From: Phlebopus portentosus
Lineage: Eukaryota; Basidiomycota; Agaricomycetes; Boletales; Boletinellaceae
Reading direction: 5' to 3'
Assembly: GCA_037892935.1 (NCBI GenBank)
Contig: JAYXKI010000019.1
Location: 496,001 to 560,000, forward strand
Length of the DNA: 64,000 bases
Shown one piece after another: positions 12,307 to 24,354 of the stretch (positions are counted from its first letter, which is position 1; every line of letters starts with the position of its first letter). The notes beneath the pieces are model-generated. The model worked only from the letters and a program-made list of their open reading frames with translations, did not search any database and was not told the DNA's origin. The position numbers and the translations under genes were made by a program.

Positions 12307-15291
12307 TTACAATTCCATAGAATGATACTTCCGTCTGAGAAGAACGAAACGGCTCACTGGACCGTCGTGACCACGAAAGGGATTTCCAATCTGGCGGCAA
12401 TCTGATGCGTCACAGACTCTGACGGTTCTGTCATGGCAGCCCGCAAACGACTTTACTGCCATCCGCAGAGTATCGTAGACAATTAATGATGTATCGTTTG
12501 TTACCGGCGGTGATAGACCGAGACTCGCCAACTGTCCCTCCGCTCTGTGCATCCCAAATCCTCAACGCTGCTCCCGCTGAGGCAACTCTCATTCCACCTG
12601 GAGAGAATTGCAGCGCTGAGATATAGCCTGCATCGACCTTGAGTGGTTCTCCTAAAGCGTCCAAACTGTCCGCATCCCAAATGCGCAAGACTCCATCATC
12701 TGACCCAGACATCAGTTTTGTACCATCCGGAGAATACGCGACTGCACGGACGAAGGACTCGTGTCCCTTTTTAGGACTCCCTATTGGAGTGCCGGTCTGC
12801 GCATCCCAGATCCTAATCGTTCCATCTTCACGACCTGACGCGATTCTCTTTTTAGGCGAATGGGGTAACGGCATTAGCAAATCTGACTGCGTTCCAATCT
12901 TGCTTAGTGTCACGGACTACCCAAAATGTGTCCCGTGCCTCGGTGGATGACGCGGAATCCTCGGAAAGTAAGGGGAAGTGACATCGGAAGTCGGATCCAA
13001 GACGCTTATGAATGAAGGAATTCTCGATTCTCCAAGACAATGCAGATACGTAGATATGCGGCGTACTCGTTTTTACGGCGTGAAGAAAATCGTCGAGAAA
13101 TGCTGATAATTCTATAGCAGCTGTTATAATTTCCGGATTATCCTAGGGAGCTGTTTCGTTAGGGCGAAAACCTTACGAACTCGTTCCGTACACTTCTCAG
13201 CTGGAGCATCTCTCGACACTTCAGAAGCATGTCTTTCCCCGACTCCAGAGCGGACGGTAAGCTTAACACCTCGATCCAATATAAAAACCTGGAAGAACTA
13301 AGCAGATCTACCACGAAGCCTTGTAAGACGCGTCCATCTCTCCCCTGTGCAATGTGTTCCATCCAGTATGAGTAGCTGTATTGCAAACTTTCCGGGATAT
13401 TCTCCTTGACCCTGCACGCTAAGTCCGAGATAGCCTTATTCTCAAGGTACGACGACTCTAGGTCGCACATGTTGAACTTGAGACCGGTTCGCATCGTATC
13501 GAGGCATCGACGTGCAATCGTGACATTGACTGAGCCAATGTCAACAGAAATCCATCCGGACCTATAGCGGTTGGACATGAATGCAAGGAAGGATTTTAAT
13601 GGGAAAATCAGATGAAGCGTGCCTTCCGCGTTGACGAATAGTATGGGTTTCAGGGAAGTGGTGCTATCGTGGAACGCACTGGCGGTAAGCTCGGGATGAA
13701 ATGGTTCCAAGAAATGAATGAGGGCATTCTCGGTCAACGGTCTGTTCAAAGCGCTGCAAGAAGCGACTCCGAGTACGTTTCGAACCAGGGGCATCATGTC
13801 GACGTCATGACGCTGTGAATCTATCATGTTGTTGATAAATCGTATATACAGTTTGTCGCAGGCGAAGGAGTTCCCATCGGCTTTCTGTTCAATAGACGAT
13901 TGTGCTACGAGTTCCTCTATCTCTCCTCGTAGATCGTAAGATGGATAGTCGAGGCCCAAGTGACTCGAGCCGTCGAACGCGAACCAATCTTCAAGTTCTG
14001 GTGGTCTTCTACTGCTGACGAACACTTTAAGCCAAGGGACCAGAGTCGAAATTTCTCTCACAAAACCAGCCAGAGCTCGCCTCGCAGGTATAGAATCGCA
14101 CGACTCGTCCAAACCATCGAGCACGATGACCAAATGTCGCTCACGAGGAGGTCGTGACTCCGAGAATTTGCTTTGGCCTAGCTTACTGAAAGGGTTCCTG
14201 AAGAGAAGTTCAAATGGTGATCCTAATCCTGTGTGAACGGCTCGCTCGTCATGGCTTTCAAGGACGTCGAGAACTGCAGCGCGATAATCAACACGCCATT
14301 TTGCTAGTTGATATGACAGGGTCGGGAGAAACCTCTCCGCTTGTCGACGATCTCGGTCGTTCTTATCCCAGAAGAAGCAAGCCGCAAGGCGATCTTCCTC
14401 ATCGAGGGAACGAGCCACCGTGTGACACATGGTTGTTTTTCCAGTGCCTTCTACTCCATACAACCAGAAGAGAACAGGTCCACGAAAAGACCATTCCTTG
14501 ATTCTGAGAAATACGTCCTTTCTCGTATTCTCGAGGCGCGACTTCTCCGCGTCGTAAAACGCATTTAGGGCTGGATGAAGCTGGGACAGGATGAGATGCT
14601 CGGTCCTCGGGTCTACACAAATATGCGTAAGTGGTAGGGATGGGAGTGAGGATATCATACCGATCTTCAATGCGGTCTTCCATGTCTCGACCCTGATGCA
14701 CCATTGGAAGGTTTCCTTCAGTTTCCCAAACTCCTCTCTATAAGAGTTGATTTCTCCCATTCGATCCCCAAGTAGATCACCTGACAGGTTAACGAATCAG
14801 ATTTCGCGTTATCAGAACAGGATATTTGCTGGTGTAACATGCCTAGAATCGTCTCCGATGAATACTTGATTATCGATCGCGTGACCTTCTCAAAATGTAT
14901 GAGTATGTCAGAGGCCGTTCTTTCGACAATCGTGCTCTGCAAGCGGCCCTCAGGGAGATCTGCGAAGGGTAAGAAGGAAGATATATCCGAAATCAGACTC
15001 GTTGCTGCTGCATGGGCTTCATGTTGCCCTTTGCACACCTGGAACTAAATAATCAGCAGTTGTATGTCCATAAAACTTGAGGCTGAATCGCGAACTTCAC
15101 GCAACAGAGTGACGGCAGAAACGACAGCGCTGACAGCAGGATGAATCTGCTGAAGGGTGAGCCATGATGCTCTCATAACAATCAACTTGTAATTTACGTA
15201 CATCGGCCATGGGTTCGACATAGCGAGTGATACGGTTTAGAACCTCGCAGGCCTTCCCGAGTTTTTCCAAAAATACTTTCATGGTAGACAA
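12307..15291 (-). pseudogene. NACHT-WD40 STAND protein, frameshifted (copy 1)
   Basis: STAND proteins are NTP-driven signalling switches used by fungi in self/non-self recognition. A long NACHT exon (14760-13159 region) has a P-loop GVEGTGKTT, a Walker B HLVIVLDGLDE, and the sensor region VFVSSRRP. An N-terminal helical part runs from 15291. A good intron near 13180-13136 (GTAAGG, CTAAC, CCCTAG) leads to the TPHIYVSAL segment typical before fungal WD40 repeats. The WD40 part (12913-12307) has several GHxxxVxxxxxSPDG..IRIWD units. There are three frame breaks: a 1-nt deletion near 14790 relative to the copy at 27400, a shift near 12855 before the first WD40 unit, and a shift near 12440. A C2-like segment may precede it (15320-15560). 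It is probably not functional unless the sequence has errors. Confidence 0.75.
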
Positions 15292-16489
15292 TCGTTGTTG
15301 TGATTCCTCTAAAAGACGCCGAATTATATCGACAAACTAAAAATCTGGATGGTCAATCGTCAAGTTGCCCGAGTTCAGACAGTCCATACCGGACCGTAGC
15401 CCTTGCTTTCTACAGTGACGCGAGCTCTCGAAGATCCAACGGGAGGAATGTCAAAGATAGTATTTACACGCAGCTCCTTCACGTCAAAATCAAGAAAAAC
15501 GGTTTTCTTGTTCGGAAGAAAGAAATGACGTTGTACGAGGCAGACGCTGAGTTTCGAAGTTGAACTGAATTTTTTGCAACTCTGTTATTTATTTTGCTAT
15601 GAGAGCGAGCATCGGTGGCAATCACTCACTCTTCGATCGCCCATTCGATTTCTTCCCCTTCCATATACTTACTTGACTTGAATGTACGTCCATCGTCCGC
15701 CCTTAGTATTAGAAAGAAAGTGCCTTTCTTCTTTCGCTCTTCGAGACTAGCCTTTATATCTATAGAACGTCGTCAACTGCTCGGGCCCGGCAACGAGTTC
15801 TAATCCAACGATCCTCGTACTTTGGATATGGATGAAACTAGGAGCGAAACAGGTCAGTAGCACAAGCAGCTGCGAATTTTGGTTGCTCACTCATCCGATG
15901 AGTCGTGCGAGGCCGAAGTAGGGGGAGGCCTGCAAGTGTTGGCCTGTACACTCAGCGAGGATGAGCATTTTATCTAATATGTAAAATCACTGCCCAAAGA
16001 GACGGTTGTGCAAGCCGACAAAAGTGAGGTGTGAAAAGAAACAAAGGCATTAATTTCGTAACATGCATATGTATTATGTAATGTAGAAGTGGCGCATGAT
16101 GTTATCGGCATTAAAGAAACGAGTCGCAAATTAGAACAGGAGAAGCAACAGGCTCTGCTGTTGTGGAGAACACAACATTACTCGTAGCTTCTGATATCGA
16201 ATATAATTGATGCATAAACGGAACGTACATAAGAAAAGCAAGCATAAACACGGATTAAAAAGAACGATGGTGCAAAACTATGCGTTTATTATGTAACGAC
16301 TTCTCACAGTCTCACGACTCGTGCCCCGCGTAGCGCTTTAGGCATTTACTTCTGTCTATGTCTTCGAGCTACTTTTTCTCTTATGCAGGGCAGCTTGCTG
16401 CAAGGCCCCGGAAGTATATCTTGAAGCGACGAAACTCATCGAAACACGATCTACAACACGGCTTATCCCGACACCGTGCACAAGCTTTT
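15292..16489. other. Stretch upstream of the STAND gene; possible C2-like exon remnant
   Basis: On the minus strand, about 15320-15560 reads as beta-rich sequence with alternating charged and hydrophobic residues, like the C2 domains found at the start of some fungal NACHT proteins. I could not join it to the NACHT frame. From 15800 to 16350 I see nothing. Confidence 0.3.
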
Positions 16490-18026
16490 GGAGAAGTGCA
16501 AACATTTGGATCTTACAGAAGCAATGTCAAAATCGGTAGACAAGTCGGTCATGGTGGCATCAATGACCTCTTTCTAGGCAGTTTGTCACTTGAAAACTGA
16601 AAGACGTGCAAGGTCTCAGTGAAAAAATTGCGAACTCATGCGATGAGAAACGGGAACTCTGAGAAGGTGCGCTCTTTATTGCTTAACGCATCTATGCAGT
16701 GCAATTGATGCCTTTTCCGTGCGATAAGACGCTTGCTATAGAGCTGTATATATGGTCAAAGCTCGGATTTTACGTCTGGTGGGGCTCTACGCCGATGGAA
16801 ACTATTCGTGTCTGATATCTCCTTGGTCGACAAACAGCACTGTTCTCAGCTATTTGGAAAGCAATTCTACTGCGGACGTTATGCAACTGGTGAGGATCTT
16901 CTGTTTTCAACCTTTTAGCTAGGCTGATGGCTGGCATAGGTAGCCAGAATTGCGGAAGGCATCGCGTACTTGCACGCACAGAAAATCGTCCATTCGGACA
17001 TCAAACCGGTATACACCCAATGCTTTTCTTTCTTGATCCCAAGACATATGACGATCACATAAACTGAATAGGATAACATCCTGATAGATGATGCGGGTGA
17101 ACCGCTTATCTGCGACTTTGGAATATCTCGGATCCTCGACAAGACCGCAACGTATCCGATTAGTAACACTACAACAACCGGTGGTGTACGTGGCACCATA
17201 CGACATATGTCGAAAGAACTATTTAAGGAAAACTCGACTCACACAGAGTCATCAGACATTTGGGCATTCGGAATGACCGTATACGTGAGCTTGCTTTGTT
17301 TAATACTTGTGAGAATGCCGCTAGTAATATGCCATCAGGCTCTCCTTACGAGTCGTCAACCTTACGAAAATTTGACGATAGAGGTACAAATTCTGCTGGC
17401 GATAGTAGATGGAAAACTACCTTCCTGGTGGAAAGACATTAAAATGTGGCCAACAGCGAATCAATCTCTCTTCCGCATGTACCAACGCTGCTGGGAGGAG
17501 TCGTTGATGAGACCGGATATCGACACATTATTAAGGGAGCTTCGACAGATGAACATACAAGCAAGTCGTTTCGTTACGAATGTGACTTGTATAAAGCAAC
17601 CACTGGAATCACAGCGAGCAGACAGAGTCTCTGTGTCCCTAATAGATATATTTGCTCTCCCTGATACAAATATATACCTCATAGGTCCATGCTATTCTTC
17701 TAGATGAGACTGCATCTCGAAGAAACTTCAAAGCCAGTGGGACTGCTCAGCACATGTTGTCCGATAGGCTCAGGTGCGATTTCACTGTAGACGGCTATCG
17801 GATGACATTTGATGCGTCGACTAGTTCAGGCCTGCCTCAGTTCTCCTCGAAACCGGCGCAGATTTTTTACGACAATATCGACGAATTGACCGGGATGCAA
17901 GATTACTCGGGCTTCATTGGGGTCGAGTTGTACACGCTCACCCTAGACAACGGGACCGTGACCACTGGATACCTAGACGCTTCACATCAGGAGAGTATGA
18001 ACCGGATTCTAGGATCGGGTATTTGA
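16490..18026 (+). pseudogene. Protein kinase, probably broken, with a C-terminal extension
   Basis: Kinase subdomains appear in order on the plus strand: a glycine-loop remnant VGHGGINDLFLG (about 16545), the Lys strand KVSVKKLR (about 16605), a catalytic loop HSDIKP (about 17005) with Ser in place of the usual Arg, then DN across an intron, DFG (about 17115), the activation-segment GTIRHMSKE, the F-helix SSDIWAFGMTVY and the CW..SLMRPDI region before 17560. An in-frame TGA at 16598-16600 sits just before the Lys strand where Gly is expected. The frame also shifts near 16760. From 17695 a further exon-like frame runs to TGA 18026 (about 110 residues, unrecognised) and may be the C-terminus through an intron starting at GTGACT. 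The breaks suggest a pseudogene. Confidence 0.65.
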
Positions 18027-19270
18027 AACAGCACACAGAAATTGTTCATCACGATCCTCACTCGCGCCTATGTACAGTATTTGTTTTTGCCTTGTATTGA
18101 TAGTATGGAAGTCCAGAATGAAAAAAAAGGAACTCTTCCCAATGGCAAATGATTCGGCATCGCCATCAAACGGCTCAAGCGTCCATTTCTTGTATTGCAG
18201 AAAGAAGAGAAGCAATTGATACATGCGGTAGTCTCTGGACGGGCTGGATGTCAGATGATCGTGACTGGCAGAAACGCGTTGCTTCGTGATAAGTAGTAGG
18301 CTACCTCAAGGTCCTAATCTTCTCTGTAAGACGTGAATAGCCCACACCGAAAGCTTGCTAATGTCGTGACTTCCACGCGTTAGTCACCCTGCTCAAACTT
18401 TAATTGTTATTGACAGAAACATTTTGCTTGTCGGGAAGTGCAAGACTGCCTCACGGCTTCACGGTCTTTCTCACTATTAATTTTCTCTATTAGATATGAA
18501 TTCCGCACGCCGAAAGCTTGCTAGACATCGTGCGCACCATGCATCAACCGCCCTACTAGAATTTTACATCAAGACATGCGGAACGCACCAGCTCGCGGTT
18601 TCATAGGAGACTCCTTGAGGCTATTCTAAACCAGCGACTAGCAAGCAAAGCATCTAATGATTTTTATTACGGTGCTAATTGTGTGGTGAATGGGATGCTA
18701 GCAAGTCTTTAGGTGCAAGGCAAAATGCTTGGACAAGTGGCAAAGTTCGTTTGCGCGTCGGAATCATGTCTGCTTGAGAAACAAAGCGATGGATTGGTAC
18801 TAAAACACGGCTGGACCACTCTTTGTGTCTTCCTTGTGAGCTCCATTCCCCCATCCCCCCGGATCATAGTACTCATTCACTATACTACCTGTTCTAAAGC
18901 TCTATGAGAATTTCATGAATTCTAACTGCTTTTATTTGTTGGTATGACAGTTGTATTCACCTTCAAATTGCCTGTGACAATCTGCAGAAATCAGCGAATA
19001 AACGTTTTACGGATGTTTTTTCTTTTATTGTTGCTCTGGCTTGAGTCCTCTTGGTTCCTAGCATGACGAAGTTTGTCGGATAATTAAATTATGACTGGTA
19101 GAACGATGTAATAGAAGAACACTGCTTACATGTACAGTCAGTTCTAACCTAGTTTCTAGGGATTTATAGATTAGGATAAAGGTACACGGAAAAAGTCACC
19201 ATAGACGAAGCGGCAAGAAACAACAAGAAATGCAAAAACATAGTAAACAAATTCAAAGTCCGAAGCAAAA
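18027..19270. other. Non-coding stretch with a short duplicated motif
   Basis: Two similar segments near 18340-18400 and 18500-18560 share CACGCCGAAAGCTTGCTA-like sequence about 155 bp apart. No gene is supported. Confidence 0.35.
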
Positions 19271-20556
19271 CTAGAAAGAAAAAAAAGAGAAAGCGAGAAA
19301 GAGCAGAGGTATGTTACATGCACAGCGTCCGAATGCCGATGATTTCACTGTAGTGAATGAGATGAATGAGAACGACGGAGGGCACACCTTATTTGCTGTG
19401 AATCCATCGGTATTCGTACCAGCCAGAGGTGGCAGGCCCAATGCATCATCAGCAAGCCAATCGTTGTCCGCTCCGAGCTCCTGCTCGTACTTATGCACTT
19501 TAGCGAGGAAGTACTCGAAAGCGCCTATCCCACTTGCATCAGCTGAATGACCTGCTTCACTTAGTTCGTGTTCACCGTAGGTGCCCTCCGCTGAGGCATC
19601 TAGGTCGTCCTCGACTGAGAAGGTCTGTTATTTTTCCCTCGTCAACATACTCGTCTTTAGTCAGCAAGTGCATCCTTTTCTAATCTTGATCAACGCTCTG
19701 GACTTTCACATCCACCACGAAGTCACCATTGGTGTACTCACCTGACCACTTCACGGAGGCAAAATGAGACCAGAATGGAGAATGAGAACGCCGCCCCCGG
19801 AGGTAGGCATGGGAATTCGCTATTTACCTTCTCTTTCCTGTGCTGTGAGGTATCTGTTCACTTGTGCCTGCTGTTCACGCGCAGCGCTAGCATTCTCCAT
19901 CAAGGATGATTCTGTGAGAGAGCTGTCATCGAGTCCGTATTTGTCTCCAGGAGCTGTGGAAGGCTGATCACTGGAGGCACCGATGGGTACAGGTCTGTTC
20001 AGGGAGTTGGGCTCTCGAAGCTCTTGTTGAACGACGGCTCTGAAGGAATACGAAGCTAAGAAGTTCCGGAACAATGCTCTGCACGGTCTGTGCTAGAATT
20101 TGTGCAGACAATGAATGACCACACCATTCATCGACCCATCCTTCTTTTTCTTATCAGAGCGCATAGGTTGATAGGTGTACCATGGGCACATCTCCTCGTG
20201 TTCCTTCCTTCTTTGCTTTGCCAATTCATCCTAATATTTGTACTCTTCCGCCGATAATGAACGCCATTGTTGCGAAATCGTCTCTGAAAGATCCGCTTGG
20301 CGCTGTCGTCCCTTGTTGGGTCTCCCTCCTGCGCTGCAGCTGTCTCAGTCTCGATCTTCCGAAGACAGCACTCACAATGGAACAAGATGAATGCATTCTT
20401 GGGTCGCTTAATATTGTCCTCTTCCGTGCACTTTGGCCGATACTTCGTACCAGTGAGCTGGGGAGCACACGCATGTGGATTTGGAGAAAGCGATGGAGGT
20501 ACTTGCCGAGGGTTGAGGGTGCAGATTGGGCCGCGGGCTGACTGAAGTTGGTGCAT
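19271..20556 (-). pseudogene. HMG-box DNA-binding protein, disrupted
   Basis: The frame from 20556 contains the HMG-box start IKRPKNAFILF, which in this family inserts into the DNA minor groove. The second half of the box is in another frame (about 20270-20190): QQWRSLSAEE, then DELAKQRRKEHEEM. The two halves need a 1-nt shift near 20285, and the conserved Trp between Tyr and Asp-Glu-Leu-Ala-Lys is a TAG stop near 20228. Downstream frames at 20074-19820 (Ser/Pro/Asn-rich, Gln-rich end) and 19498-19271 (acidic, LADDALGLPPLAG) look like the C-terminal exons of the same gene. Genes of this type regulate mating and development in basidiomycetes; no mating-locus partner is visible. The breaks argue for a pseudogene. 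Confidence 0.6.
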
Positions 20557-21669
20557 ACGAGAGCACGGGCAGAACGACCAAAGAACTAGAAGAGCCCGTC
20601 AGATTTGCAACGGGACCTCTGTGTGACTAGGTTCAGACCTACTTTCCATCATGGCCTCATGTTCCAGAGATGCCTATGGTCTGTCCATATAGAGCTTTTG
20701 GCCTGCTTCTGGACGCCTACGCTGAGGATTGATGGATGGAATTCAACGAGGTCGTTGGGTGGAGGAATGATCATTCAGGTGAAGCGGTGAGGTGATGGAT
20801 TTCCAAGGTGGTCCTCCAATAGCTTCGCTAGCTTCGGTCTACCGACCTACTGCTTGCTGGATGAAGTGCGCATGAAAAGAAGTCGAGCGAGTCGACAGAC
20901 AGATGATGGTATGGTACGCATGACATGATGAGCCAATGACGGTAGTCATGTGATCCATGACTACATCACACATACCGGGATCTGTGCCGGGTAGTTGTGG
21001 TTGTGATTGCCAGCTCATCTGATTCCTCGTAGTATTATGCACAATCTTTGCAATTGTGAATTCAGATGATTTTCACGGCGGCTAGTACTGTGCATTGAGC
21101 CACCTGCAGAAGCGCCCCTGTGCACCCCGAGTGAGCCCAGTGACTGACTGCTTGGGCAATACTAGTGTCACATCAGCCTGTCTGTTTCATCATGGTAAGA
21201 TGTTCACCCTGATACCGGCCGGAAACTTCAAGACGGTCTCCGGCGAAATGACGTCTGCAGATCGCGTCATGTTTGTTTCTTGTCGGTCTCGAAGAGAACT
21301 TTGTATCACCAATGAAAAGCAATTTCTCCGTTCCCATACGGAATTATTTGATGAGCGATCCATTCCCCTCCAGGACCCCGAGTATGGAGTGTTCTTCCAT
21401 GACATATAAGTCATCCTCACAAGGGCATACTGCGTAGTGCCGTAGCCCCTTTGACAGAAAAACAAAACAAAACAAAACAAAACTGATGACCCAGGCAGAG
21501 GCGCGCTATTTGTTTACATATACATCATAATTCGATTTCCTTTATATCATTGAACCAGGCATCTTATCTTTACAATGCTACATACTCAAAAGCCGACATG
21601 AACTTGAACACTCTAGTTAGAAGTGCGGTGACCAATGCGAGGGAACTGCATACCTTAATGACTTTAACC
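20557..21669. other. Non-coding stretch
   Basis: An open frame at 21095-21409 (plus) lacks any recognised domain. The stretch ends with a pentanucleotide repeat that is listed separately. Confidence 0.35.
21457..21483 (+). repeat. (AAAAC)n microsatellite
   Basis: About five tandem copies of AAAAC. Likely polymorphic between strains. Confidence 0.9.
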
Positions 21670-22182
21670 CTAGAAAGATCCTGCCCAGACTCCAGTAACA
21701 CCATGCTGGTGACCTTTCCCGTCGTATGTGTGATTAGGCGTCCCGTCTTTGGAAAGTACCAGGGTACACGTCTCGTGGGTAATCGTCAACACAAATGTGT
21801 TTGCAAAAGAAGGTGGGACCTGTTCGCCTTTGAATTCCCCTGCACCGAACTTCTCGGAAGGGCATTGACCGTTGACAGAGTCGACAAACCACTTTAATGT
21901 GCCATTGACGGAAAGAACCCTAAGCGTGCCGGGGTGGTATTTCCCATCCTTATCTTGGCTCCTGGCTATGACTTCCTTGACGTTATTAACGAATTCCTCG
22001 TTGTCAGAATAATGCTTGATTGCCTCTTGGAAGACATTGCTTGCATCTAAAGAAGAGATTAGTAATTTGGAATAAGCACAGTAAAACTAACATCGGCCTG
22101 CCTGCGTTCTTCAGGGGATCGCCTAAGAGTATGTAATCTGAGAAACCTCTTCTATGTCAGAGGAGAAAGACTCACTGGACAT
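21670..22182 (-). CDS. Small unrecognised protein, beta-rich C-terminal exon
   Basis: The largest exon runs from about 22048 to TAG 21670 and has no internal ATG. It encodes about 125 residues that look beta-rich, with LKWFVDSVNG, a Cys-Pro-Ser turn and an ending VTGVWAGSF. Upstream, an ATG at 22182 begins a short exon (MS, then a GTGAGT intron, then NYILLGDPLKNAG). A further intron ends in CTTTAG near 22050. The phases of the last join do not agree with my reading, so either an exon limit is off or there is a frameshift. A TATA-like element at 22338-22347 lies about 155 nt before the start. Family unknown. Confidence 0.45.
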
Positions 22183-22337
22183 GTTTATCTATCGAAATCT
22201 CTTGGGTTATAAGGACTTGGAGTAGAGCTGCAAGAGAGCGAGTCTGTTAGAGGACAATGATGAGGGTTGACTTGAAGGTAACTCACTTGCACACGAGTGT
22301 GGGTGATTCTGTTGGTAAGCTGACCATGGGGGGTCTC

Positions 22338-22347
22338 TTTATATACT
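22338..22347 (-). promoter_or_regulatory. TATA-like element for the small gene at 21670-22182
   Basis: On the minus strand it reads GTATATAAAG, about 155 nt before the predicted ATG. Position fits a fungal core promoter; not otherwise tested. Confidence 0.4.
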
Positions 22348-23228
22348 TTACTTCCCCCTATTATTATTGTTCAGAGTGAATCCTAGTTGCAGAAGGCCCA
22401 TGTGTTGTCACTGATTTCGTTGAGCTCTCCTGATACACTCTAGACTGCAGATGACCTCTAGCAGCCTTGTGATCATGTTCAAGTGTGCAGACCCCTCAAA
22501 ACCTACAGCTCAGCTTCTGCTTCCATTCAGTTTCGTCCACACTCTTTTCATAGATGTTTTTCATCTTACGAAGAACACAGAAGCAAGAAGTCTCAAAAAG
22601 TATGTGCCCTACTATAACGGATTCTTCCTACATCATCAAATCGCTCGACCCAGTTAACATATGTGGACAGCACAAGACTCAGAAGAATAGTTCCACAGAG
22701 ACTTCAATGCGAGAAAAACCATCGCTGGAAGCACAGAGAGTAGACGATCATGCAGACAATAACCAGTCACGAAGACTTATGTCGTAAGTTGCTCAGTCAA
22801 TTTCTCTTCACACCGACATCGCAAAGAGATGAATCGTGCCATATGTCTTGCTTCGACATACCAAATAATATTCAAATGCACGCCATCCAGTGCAGATATT
22901 GCATCCTTGCCCTTTGCAGCATTCGGATACAGCAACAACAACCCAGTGCAGCACTAAAGTTAGATACGACTATGCTGCAGCACGTCTGGCAGGAGCGCAC
23001 CTAAACACAAACTTCTAGCTTAGTGTCAGATAGCTCGCAACTTGCAGAACGAGTATTGCTTAGACATCTCTATGAGAAACATGGGTGGCTTGGACAGTCC
23101 ATAGGCAATAAGCTTTGAATATTAGAACCTAATATGCGGTCTCTTCTGGAGGATTTTCCAAGTCCGAACACATCCTATCCGTGCTAAACACGGTTGATAC
23201 AGCCAAGAGGGAGTAACGGCAAAGCTTG

Positions 23229-24145
23229 AGTTAGCAGGCGGTTCTCCGAAAGAGATATGGACATGTAGATTTGCAACTGCCGAGATTCGAGAGATCCACT
23301 ATTCATTTTCGGTATGATAGTACAATACATGGACTGATCGCTGTTGTTCTGCAAAAAGCACTGACTGAGTGCCTGTCAGTTGATCATCGAGATAGGGCAT
23401 TACACGTAACGTGAAATTGGGGTTCAAGAACGGCGTCAAGGTTATACACGAGCATGAACTTTCACCACGCACCTTCACAAAAAGTAAGTTTCATTAGGAT
23501 GCTACCCCCCACACATTGCGCCCAAGAACCGTATGCCTTGCTTCTACGAGAAGCTTTCAAAGATAGTTGTCTTGAAGGAGTCCATGTGGTCAAATACAGG
23601 TTGTGCCCCAATTCTCGTTGATAAATAGATAGAACGTGTAAAGTGAGGAGATGATCTAGATGCTAGAGGCTGATAGATGTCCCGGTTCATCTTGAAGAGA
23701 AGTGCAAGAACTCTCGAGGAGGAATGGTGGTGAAAGTTTGCTGAAAATAAAGGAAGGCCGAGTCGTTGCTGGGCACAGGGAAGAACAGGCTCATTGACCT
23801 AGAAAGGCAAATCCCGAGCGAAGCGTCACACCTTCCCTTCTATCCGGTGATGTGGTCCGTGCTTCGGTCCATCAATTTCGCACAGGATTGCTAAGGTGGC
23901 GCTCTCGGCCGTCCTCTCACGAAGCTCATTGGTCCTGCTTTACTAGTAAGTGACAGAAATGACAGCTCCTCAGACTAACGTCGAAAAGCGTATGATTTTC
24001 TTGTCTGATAGAACGGTGACTCGATGTAGCTTTGTCATGGATAGTTTCCAGATGATCATCGATGTAGCGCTGAGCTCCATGATGCCGAGAAGACTGACAT
24101 ATCGTAGATACGAACTCGATAGTAAGTCCAAAAGAAAGGGAGGCT
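23229..24145 (+). repeat. Imperfect direct duplication, unit A
   Basis: Matches 24355-25226 in the same orientation over its whole length, roughly 85-90 percent by eye with small indels. Shared landmarks include TTAGCAGGCGG at the start, AACGGCGTCAAGGTTATACAC, GATGATCTAGATGCTAGAGG and a closing AAGTCCAAAA.AAAGGGA block. Short frames suggest remnants of an old gene (minus-strand hydrophobic stretches near 24000-24200), but nothing is intact. Units are about 1.13 kb apart start to start. Confidence 0.75.
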
Positions 24146-24354
24146 GCCAGCCAGACCTACGGTAAAAGAAGGATAATCCCAAAGCCCCAAAGGAAGTACA
24201 AAAGTATTGCATAGGACATTACGAATGTATTGTCACATTGCGTGTAATCACCCCTTCTATGTCCGGGAAAACCTTATAAATCCAGCGAATACCAGATGGT
24301 CAATGGATGGTTTCTGCTCAGCGAGAGTGAGTAGCTGTGAATTATGAGTCAGAA

